A stretch of 64,000 nucleotides of DNA, taken from positions 9,182,840-9,246,839 of the forward strand of contig NC_059283.1 in the NCBI RefSeq assembly GCF_017591435.1, given 5' to 3'. The notes under the pieces are model-generated. The model had not been told where the DNA came from and did not search any database. It saw nothing but the letters and a program-made list of their open reading frames with translations. Positions 56,761 to 64,000 of the stretch are shown piece by piece. The DNA is from Portunus trituberculatus (Eukaryota; Arthropoda; Malacostraca; Decapoda; Portunidae). Numbering within the stretch: the first letter of the stretch is position 1; each line of letters opens with the position of its first letter. The translations under genes were made by a program, and so were the position numbers.

Positions 56761-59700
56761 TTTTTTTTTTCTTCTTTTACGTAGGGAAGAGGGCCAGCCA
56801 AGGGCAAAAAAAAAGAAAGTTAGAAAAAGGCCCTCTTGAGCGCTGGCTCTCCAAAGAGTTCAAAAAGTGCCAAAACCGTCAGCCAGAATTAGGGGAGCAA
56901 ATGCCTCGATACCTCCCTCTTAAAAGAAGACAAGTTGTAGGAATTCGGAAATACAGATGCAGGGAGGGAGTTCCAGAGTTTACCAGTGAAAGGGATGAAT
57001 GATTGAGCGTACTGGTTAACTCTTGCATTAGAGAGTTGGACAGAATTGGGATGAGAGAAAGAAGAAGCCTTATGCAGCGTGGCCGCAGGAGGATGGGAGG
57101 CATGCAGTTAGCAAGATCAGTAGAACAGTTACCATGAAAATAGCGATAAAATATAGAAAGGGATGCAACATTTCGGCGGTGAGAAAGAGACTGAAGACAG
57201 TTAGTCAGAGGAGGGAGTTGATGAGACGAAGAGCTTTCGATTCCACCCTATCAAGCAAAGCTGTGTGACTGGAACCCCCAAACATGCGAAGAGTACTCCA
57301 TACAGGGACGGATAAGGCCCTTATACAGAGTAAGCAGTTGGAGGGCGAGAAAACTGTCGGAGACGCCTCAGAACACCTAATTTCATAGAAGCTGTTTTAG
57401 CAAGAGATGAGATGTGAAGTTTCCAGTTAAGATTATGAGCAAAGGACAGACCGAGGATATTCATTGTGGAAGAGGAGACAGTTGAGTGTCATTGAAGAAG
57501 AGGGGATAGTTGTCTGGAAGGTTGTGTCGAGTTGATAGATGGAGGAATTGAGTTTTTGAGGCATTGAAAACTACTAGATTTTCTCTGCCCCAATCGGAAA
57601 TCTTAGAAAGATCGGAAGTCAGGCGTTCCGTGGCGTTTCCCGCGTGATCTGTTGATTTCCTGAAGGGTTGGACGTCTCTGAAAGAACGTGGAAAGATGTA
57701 GGGTGGTATCATCAGCGTAGGAGTGGATAGGGCAAGAAGTTTGGTTAAGAAGGTCATTAATGAATAATAGAAAGAGAGTGGGTGACAGGACAGAACCCTG
57801 AGGAACACCACTATTAATAGGTTTAGGAGAAGAACAGTAGCCGTCTACCACAGCAGCAATAGAGCGGTCGGAAAGGAAACTTGAGATAAAGTTGCAGAGA
57901 GAAGGATAGAAGCCGTAGGAGGGCAGTTTTGAAATCAAAGCTTTATGCCAGACTCTATCAAAAGCTTTTGATATGTCTAACGCAACAGCAAAAGTTTCAC
58001 CGAAATCTCTAAAAGAGGATGACCAAGACTCAGTAAGGAAAGCCAGAAGATCACCAGTAGAGCGACCTTGACGGAAGCCATACTGGCGATCAGACAGAAG
58101 ATTGTGAAGTGACAGATGTTTGAGAATCTTCCTATTCAGGATAGATTCAAAAACTTTAGACAAGCAAGAGATTAAAGCTATAGGACGGTAGTTTGAGGGG
58201 TTAGAACGGTCACCCTTTTTAGGAACAGGCTGAATGTAGGCGAACTTCCAGCAGGAAGGAAAGGTAGAAGTCGATAGACAAAGTTGGAAGAGTTTGGCCA
58301 GGCAAGGTGCAAGCACAGAAGCACAGTTTTTGAGAACAATAGGAGGGACCCCATCAGGTCCATAAGCCTTCCGAGGGTTTAGGCCAGCAAGGGCATGGAA
58401 AACATCATTACGAAGAATTTTGATTGTAGACATGAAATAGTCAGAGGGAGGAGGAGAGGAGGACAAGCCCAGAATCGTCCAAGGTGGAGTTGTGAGCAAA
58501 GGTTTGAGAAAAGAGTTCAGCTTTAGAGACAGAAGAGATGGCAGTGGTGCCATCAGGATGAAATAAAGGAGGGAAAGATGAAGAAGTGAAGTTATTTGAG
58601 ATGTTTTTGGCTAGATGCCAGAAGTCACGAGGAGAGTTTGAGTTTGAAAGATTTTGACATTTCCTATTTATGAAAGAGTGTTTGGCAAGTTGAAGAACAG
58701 ACTTGGCATGATTCTGGGCAGAGATATAAAGTGCATGAGATTCAGGAGATGGAAGGCTCAAGTACCTTTTGTGGGCAACCTCTCTATCATGTATAGCACG
58801 AGAACAGGCTGAGTTAAACCAAGGTTTAGAAGGTTTAGGTTGAGAAAAGAATGAGGAATGTACGCCTCCATGCCAGATACTAACACCTCTGTTATGCGTT
58901 CAGCACAAAGAGATGGGTCTCTGACACGGAAGCAATAATCATTCCAGGAAAATCAGCATAATACCTCCTCAGGTCCCCCAACTGGCAGAGGCAAAACGCC
59001 AGAGGCACCTTCGCTTTGGGGATCCTGCGGAGGGATTGGAAAAATAGGACAAGATACAGAAATGAGATTGTGATCGGAGGAGCCCAACGGAGATGAAAGG
59101 GTGACAGCATAAGCAGAAGGGTTAGAGGTGAGGAAGAGATCAAGAATGTTGGGCGTGTCTCCAAGACGGTCAGGAATACGAGTAGGGTGTTGCACCAGTT
59201 GCTCTAGGTCATGGAGGATAGCAAAGTTGAAGGCTAGTTCACCAGGGTGGTCAGTGAAGGAGAGGAAAGCCAAAGCTGGTGGTGAACATTGAAATCTCCA
59301 AGAATGGAAATCTCAGCGAAAGGGTAGAGGGACAGAATGTGCTCCACTTTAGAAGTTAAGTAGTCGAAGAAATTACTATAGTCAGAAGAGTTAGGGAGAG
59401 ATAAACAGCACAGATGAATTTAGTTTGAGAGTGACTGTTAAGTCGTAGCCAGATGGTGGAAAATTCGGAAGACTCAAGAGCGTGGGCACGAGAGCAAGTT
59501 AAGTCATTGCGTACATAGACGCAACATCCAGCTTTGGAATGAAAATGAGAATAGAGAAAGTAGGAGGAACAGAGAAGGGCTACTGTCAGTTGCCTCAGAC
59601 AGCTGTGTTTCGGTGAGGAAAAGAAGATGAGGTTTAGTAGAGGAGAGGTGGTGTTCCACAGATTGAAAATTAGATCTAAGACTGCGAATGTTGCAGAAGT

Positions 59701-60072
59701 TAATGTAGAAAAAGTTGAGGGAGGTGTCAAGGCATTTGTGGTCTTCAACAGGAGAGGTGTCTCACCTGGGGACATTTTTGGTCCCCTCCCCAGAGGGGGA
59801 CTCCAAGGCGTTGTTTATTTTGGGTCCCATTTTTCTTTTAAATTTTGATTTGAAGTGAAGGGTGTATGTGTAGTAAGTGCATGTAGTTTTGTGTGAAGAA
59901 GGAGAGCTGTCTTTAGAGGGTAGGCTGTGACTACCACCTTGAGTTGTGAAACACAAAGGGAAACATTCAACGAGATCACAACTAGCTTTAATGGAAGGTT
60001 CACAGCACCTCCTGAACTAGTGCTATTAGATCTCACTGGGAGTAAGTTATTGTTTCGGTAGGTGTCTACTAC
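56761..60072 (-). mobile_element. Jockey/CR1-type LINE, 3.3 kb, nested in the Tigger-like element
   Basis: Poly-T at 56761-56770 marks the 3' end on the minus strand. The 5' end is near 60072. The flanking element resumes with TATGTATGT on both sides, giving a short target repeat. The copy lacks the PHD/SGNH ORF1 seen at 21.8-22.7 kb. Its RT core is the best preserved of the family here. Confidence 0.88.
56879..59775 (-). pseudogene. LINE ORF2: endonuclease, reverse transcriptase, tail
   Basis: Endonuclease in 59775-59356 and 59273-58953 (CVYVRNDLTCSRAH, DRLGDTPNILDLFLTSN, SSDHNLISVSC). RT in 58553-57603, open for 316 codons (KAYGPDGVPPIVLKN, NPSNYRPIALISCLSK, LDISKAFDRVWHKALIS, NSGVPQGSVLSPTLFLL, SYADDTTLH). 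The tail is in 57103-56879. Breaks occur at about 59280, 58950, 58560 and 57600. All RT catalytic boxes are intact. Confidence 0.88.
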
Positions 60073-60746
60073 CTCCTCATTTTATGTATGTATATAACTT
60101 TATAATATTGATGATCTTAGATTTATGAAGGGAGGGAAAGTGAAACGGTAAAGACATTAACTGGCAACCTGTGGAATATAAATAAAGGTGCATTATTGTA
60201 TCACATACAAAACTTATTTACCACATTTCCACAAGGCTTTCCATTTTATCCATTGTAGAGTCATGAGTTCAGGTGGTTCCTTTAGCTTGAAAGGAAGATC
60301 GGTCTCACCAGCCTTCTTAATAGAGTCTGTTGACTTGAAAATAGTAGAGACAGTAGATGGAATCGAGATGGTGGCGAGCAATGCTAATAGTTTTCTTAAC
60401 TCTCTTGTGTCTGTGAATGATATCCAGCGTCACTTCGAGAGTAAGAGACTTCCTGGTCTTCTTAGCAATGCTAGGCGACATTGCAGGGCATTTTGGTGGT
60501 AAGTTGAGGGAAGACGAGCTGCTGCTGACGCTGTTATTATCTTGAACAGCGGGAGTGAGAGGCGCTGGTGTATTAAAAAACATGTCGGCTTGCGTGACAC
60601 GGCGGAGCTTTCAAACTTGGTAAAACTTACCTGGATAGAACTTCGTTAAAGCGAGTTTGGTGTTTCTTAAATGAGCAAATGGTAGTAAAATGAAACCTTC
60701 GTTGTAGCGAAATTTCGTCGTGTGAACCTCCGTTAAGCGGGGGTTG

Positions 60747-60750
<4 letters not shown>

Positions 60751-60821
<71 letters not shown>
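60751..60821. repeat. (TA)n microsatellite
   Basis: Between the end of the CAGGCAACC element and a Tigger end at 60827. Confidence 0.93.
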
Positions 60822-60826
<5 letters not shown>

Positions 60827-60957
60827 CAGTAAGGTCTCGAGTTACGTCAAAGTTATGTTCCTGAAACATGACGTAAGTCGATTTTGTATGCAAGTCGAGT
60901 TTTGTACTTTCAAAGCATATTATCGAGTTTTCAACCAATAATTTTTTATGGTTATTC

Positions 60958-61412
60958 AGGTAAGTAAAAGGTTATAATGTTATATTGGTATATTATTTAC
61001 AACTATGTAGGAATATATTGATTAGGGCCGCGAACGCGAAGGACTGCAGGTTGCCGAGAGGGGTGGACGCCTGAGGCCAGGAGGGTGGGCAGGTCGAATG
61101 TTGTGACACCCAGGGCGGACAGCAGGGAGCTTTGTGGAGTGCGGTGGGAGTAGAAGCGTTATATAAGTAAAAGGTTATATTGTTATATTATTTACAAGTA
61201 TGTAGGAATATGAAACACAAGCTTGTTTTTGTTGTTGATTAGGGCCGCGAATGCGAAGGACTGCATGTTGCCAGAGGGGTGGACGCCTGAGGCCGCGAGG
61301 AGGGTAGGCAGGTCGAATGTTGTGACGCCTAGGGCGGACAGCTGGGAGCGTAGTGCAATGCGGTGGGAGTAGAAGCGTGGGCAGCGGAGCAGGAAATGCA
61401 ATAGGGATCAGC
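60958..61412 (-). mobile_element. Two tandem copies of a LINE C-terminal tail
   Basis: 60961-61155 and 61165-61385 repeat the same sequence: a GTAAGTAAAAGGTTAT start, a TAGGAATAT motif, then the coding part. The second, read on the minus strand (61401-61192), gives MHFLLRCPRFYSHRIALRSQ, the zinc-binding C-terminal tail of an RNase-H-bearing LINE (I/Jockey-like). Both begin with the same 3' flank, so a tandem duplication is likely. Confidence 0.68.
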
Positions 61413-62160
61413 AGACAGGCGCAGACGGTGCAAGTGAGCTGCGAGTTGATGACTGTTTAGCAGCATATCTCTTCTCATCATAGATTTCTCTGTAGCAAGT
61501 CACTGCATCTTCCATTGCCCTGTGAACTCTGGCAAAGTGTTCTGCATTTGGGTCTTGCTCTTCAAAGAACACCATTGCTTTTTCCAGGGCTTGAAAAGCG
61601 CTTGCCATGTTTTTTATTGTAAGCTGCCGTAACACTACGTCGTCATTTTCATCAGCCTCTGTTTGTTTCCCCAGCTCCATCAGATCTTCAGCGTTTAATT
61701 CTGAGTTGTGAGAATCGAGGACCTCATCTATGTCACTCTCCTCTATGTCTAGACTTAACTCATTCTTAAGCTTTACACAGTTGCTCTTGGTCTCCTCTAC
61801 ACTATCACTATCAAAGGCTTTAAAGTTATTCATTAGGCTAGGACACACGCTTTTCCACACACCATTCATGTTTGACTGTGTAACCTCAGCCCAACTTTCT
61901 CCAATATTTTTCACAGCACTGTAAATGTTAAAACCTTTCCAGAACTCTTTCAGGCTTTTATCACCATTTCCTGTTGCACGGATGGCCTGTTTGAAGGTTC
62001 TTCTCAGGTAATAGGCCTTGAAGGATCTCATCACCCCTTGATCCATTGGCTGAATCAATGACATTGTGTTTGGTGGCATAAATACAACTTTAACATTTGG
62101 GTTGAGTTCATGTAGGCTTGCAGAATGACCAGGAATTATTTGGTTGCAGTCTATAATACT
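61408..62160 (-). pseudogene. Tigger/pogo transposase, C-terminal part of the DDE domain
   Basis: The frame includes, upstream of 62079, IIDCNQIIPGHSASLHELNP, matching the D-N-x-x-x-H block, then VFMPPNTMSLIQPMDQGVMR with the last catalytic Asp (QPMDQG), and RSFKAYYLRRTFKQA. An acidic C-terminal region follows. DDE_1 transposases of the Tigger/pogo group end this way. The N-terminal HTH and first catalytic Asp are missing. The 3' end runs into the nested LINE tail. Confidence 0.85.
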
Positions 62161-62164
62161 CGGG

Positions 62165-62640
62165 TATGTATCTATTTCTCAATTGAAGAATTTCTTGATT
62201 TTGACAAATCAACAAAGCATGGTATTCATCCCCTATCAATTCATTATTACATTTAGTACAATAACGCACCTCTCTATCTGTTTGATTATATATACCAACG
62301 ATGATTGGTAATTAATTATTTCCCGTGCGAAGCTTTGACAAACTTATACGATTATTTTTATTAAGTTTAAGCAGGTATTCTTCAATCCCATAAATTTCTT
62401 TATATAATTTGTAAGTACTACAAATACCTTTATTTGATATGTTTTCATACTACTTGTTTATCCATAAGTCTTTTAATTTTTGTTCGATTGCTTTTCTGAA
62501 CCATTTAGGGTTGCTAACTGTCTGCATCATCCACACCCATGACATTCCACACTCTATACAAATATTTTTGATGTATTCTATCCATGGTGACAAATACAGA
62601 CCGCTCGTATATAACTGTAATAAGCAATTATACATTATGT
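62165..62640 (-). pseudogene. LINE C-terminal fragment with zinc-binding Cys-His cluster
   Basis: The minus-strand frame 62635-62450 begins MYNCLLQLYTSGLYLSPWIE. After a stop, ISLSKLRTGNN and REVRYCTKCNNELIGDEYH follow. The C-x2-C...H pattern resembles the C-terminal tail of LINE ORF2 proteins in aquatic invertebrates. It is truncated at both sides and interrupts the Tigger transposase gene. Confidence 0.5.
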
Positions 62641-62799
62641 AACTTAATTTTAAAAGTGTTCTTTCCCGTCACTAACCTGTAGTCCGACTCAAATATGAAG
62701 GCCGCTGAGGGGGGAGACCTATTGGGGATTCCCTGGCTGCGGCGTCGCCAAACGTCGCAGCCCCAATTACAGGATTAACACTGAAGTGTGGAGAAACAC

Positions 62800-62802
<3 letters not shown>
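62641..62802. other. No feature recognised
   Basis: A short palindromic patch (GGCTGCGGCGTCGCCAAACG with CGTCGCAGCC after it) at about 62732-62762. Otherwise unremarkable. Confidence 0.4.

Positions 62803-62881
<79 letters not shown>
62803..62881. repeat. (TC)n microsatellite
   Basis: About 39 TC units, just before the truncated Gypsy ORF. Confidence 0.95.
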
Positions 62882-62882
<1 letters not shown>

Positions 62883-62929
62883 AAATAGACAAGTAGACAT
62901 GCATCTTTTTTGTTGTTTTATTTTACTCT

Positions 62930-63930
62930 TTTTCCACACCACCCATGAGGACCTAGTCAAAGGGTACTGGCAAGTGCCCCTAACTGAGCGAACCAAGCAG
63001 ATCGCTAGTTTTGTAGCTGTGTATCAGTGCCAAGTGATGCCCTATGGGCTTAAGAATGCCCTGCCACCTTCCAAAGGCTGATGGATCGGGTGGTAGATGG
63101 CCTGAAGAACTGTGTCGTGTACATCGATGACGTGGTGATTTATGACACGTCCTGGGAGGAACACGTCCAGAATGTAGAAGCCTTGTTTGTCCGTCTGCAG
63201 GAGGCAGACTTAGTAGTTAACCTAGAAAAGTGTGACTATGTGAGGGCTAGAGTACAGTACTTGGGCTATGTAATGGGCCAGGGCTACGTGACTCCCCCAG
63301 AGGCCAAGGTCGAGGCGATAAGTCGGTTCCCCGCCCCGACTTGCCGTCGAGGCCTGAAGAGGTTCCTCGGTGTAGTAGTCTACTACAGGAGGTTCGTGCC
63401 TGGTTACTCCACCCTCCTGGCACCTCTCACCGATCTCCTGCAGAAGGGGCGGAAGTGGACGTGGTCTCCAGACTGTGCAGCTGCGTTTTCACGCATGAAA
63501 CAGCTGCTCTGTGAGCTGCCAGTCCTTAGGGCTCCCGACTTTAAGAAGCCCTTCTCGCTGGCCGTAGATGCTAGTCAGGTGGGGGTTGGAGCGGTGTTAT
63601 TGCAGCCAGACCACCAGGGAGTCAACCACCCTGTGTGTTATTTCTCTTAAGAAGTTCACCACCGCGCAGAGAAATTATTCCGTGATAGAACAAAAACTTC
63701 TAGCCATCATCTTAGCATTACAACATTTCGAAATTTATGTCCCCTCCTATGGTCCCAAAATTACTATCTTTTCTGACCATAGCCCCCTTCAGTTCTTGGA
63801 TAGATTTAAGTTCAAGAATGTGCGTTTGACCCGCTGGAGTTTGCTCCTCCAGGAGTATGATCTAGAAGTTCGCCATATCAAAGGGTGCGACAATGTCATC
63901 GCCGACTGTCTGTCTCGCATGACATCGTAA
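62930..63930 (+). pseudogene. Ty3/Gypsy reverse transcriptase and RNase H (second Gypsy family)
   Basis: 5'-truncated at about 62930. RT blocks: VKGYWQVPLTERTKQIASF, QVMPYGLKNA, catalytic VVYIDDVVIY near 63120, QYLGYVMGQGYVTPPEAKVE, RFLGVVVYYRRFVPGYSTL. RNase H blocks: SLAVDASQVGVGAVLLQ, then after a 1-base shift at 63645 YSVIEQKLLAIILALQHFE, FSDHSPLQFLD and NVIADCLSRM. A TAA stop at 63928-63930 comes right after RNase H, with no integrase sequence in the remaining 70 bases. The protein resembles but is clearly distinct from the RT at 10139-11518. Confidence 0.88.
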
Positions 63931-64000
63931 AGAGCATTTGAGGGCGAGTTGCTATTTTTGTTACTTGTCTTTGTTTTGAGAGCCCCTAGCCCAGTTTCAG

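Larger units (their letters stand above)
56536..60750 (-). mobile_element. Tigger-like CAGGCAACC family element split by a LINE
   Basis: The left end is CAGGCAACCCCGCTTAACTA after TA, the right end (complement) CAGACAACCCCCGCTTAACG. Without the nested LINE (56761-60072) it is about 0.9 kb. On the minus strand the frame 60583-60317 contains MSPSIAKKTRKSLTLEVTLD and TISIARHHLDSIYCLYYF, a Tigger-type N-terminal HTH. The rest of the transposase is missing. Confidence 0.85.
60827..62160 (-). mobile_element. Tigger transposon, 3' half
   Basis: The terminal repeat CAGTAAGGTCTCGAGTTACG starts at 60827 after TA. The same end is on the element at 28596-29160, so the two belong to one family: one keeps the N-terminus and the other the C-terminus of the transposase. 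Two LINE tails (60958-61412) are nested. It is cut at about 62160 by another LINE fragment. Confidence 0.75.

Noticed and set aside
62732..62762. GC-rich palindrome as a terminator or regulatory hairpin
   Set aside because: Isolated, imperfect and without a linked gene; bacterial-style terminators are not expected in this genome.

Overview
This is a eukaryotic, intron-bearing and very repeat-dense genomic window. It is almost certainly from an arthropod, and I infer a decapod crustacean. The grounds are degenerate TTAGG-type arrays, long (TA)n, (CT)n and (GT)n tracts, tRNA-derived SINEs, many Tigger/pogo families with TA target sites, and a Jockey/CR1-type LINE present in at least seven pieces. 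No bacterial operon, CRISPR array or rRNA is present. The only confident host gene is a mARC/MOSC-domain gene on the + strand from about 44.28 kb. Four exons are visible, spread over more than 7 kb of transposon-filled introns, and the 3' exons are not in the window.

Large-scale layout. Bases 1 to about 5,802 are the reverse complement of about 29,163 to 43,884, with a 23.4 kb spacer. Both arms carry the same stack: single-copy-looking DNA, a SINE, a DIRS-type tyrosine-recombinase retroelement, a LINE fragment, a Tigger fragment and a (TA)n tract. The arms differ by later events. The left arm has an extra SINE and lost the core of the DIRS reverse transcriptase. The right arm gained a complete 7.35 kb PIF/Harbinger transposon (with an empty TTA site in the left arm) and a 994 bp Tigger-like element. 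The left arm still matches at base 1, so the duplication runs off the window.

Region by region. 5.8-7.4 kb: Penelope-like and Tigger remnants with fold-back structure. 8.14-16.39 kb: a nearly complete Ty3/Gypsy LTR element on the minus strand whose integrase lies upstream of reverse transcriptase (Ty1/copia-like order, as in the Gmr1 group), with a piggyBac element sitting in one LTR. 16.4-21.8 kb: a THAP-domain exon, TTAGG-like repeats and LINE remnants. 21.8-26.0 kb: a LINE with a PHD plus SGNH-like ORF1. 26.0-28.6 kb: a second APE-type LINE. 28.6-29.3 kb: a Tigger element and (TA)n. 29.2-43.9 kb: the right arm. 44-51.6 kb: the mARC gene with MITEs in its introns. 51.7-55.5 kb: a Penelope-like element with an inverted partial copy and a GIY-YIG domain. 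55.5-60.75 kb: two Tigger-like elements, one split by a 3.3 kb LINE. 60.8-62.6 kb: a Tigger transposase remnant and LINE tails. 62.9-64 kb: another Gypsy RT-RNase H, cut by the window edge.

Nearly every element ORF is broken by frameshifts or stops. The two Gypsy LTRs differ mainly by one-base indels next to homopolymers, so some frameshifts may be base-calling errors rather than true decay. The points most worth following are the Gypsy element with copia-like gene order, the inverted duplication with its filled and empty transposon sites, and the repeated retention of only the N-terminal helix-turn-helix in several non-autonomous Tigger families.
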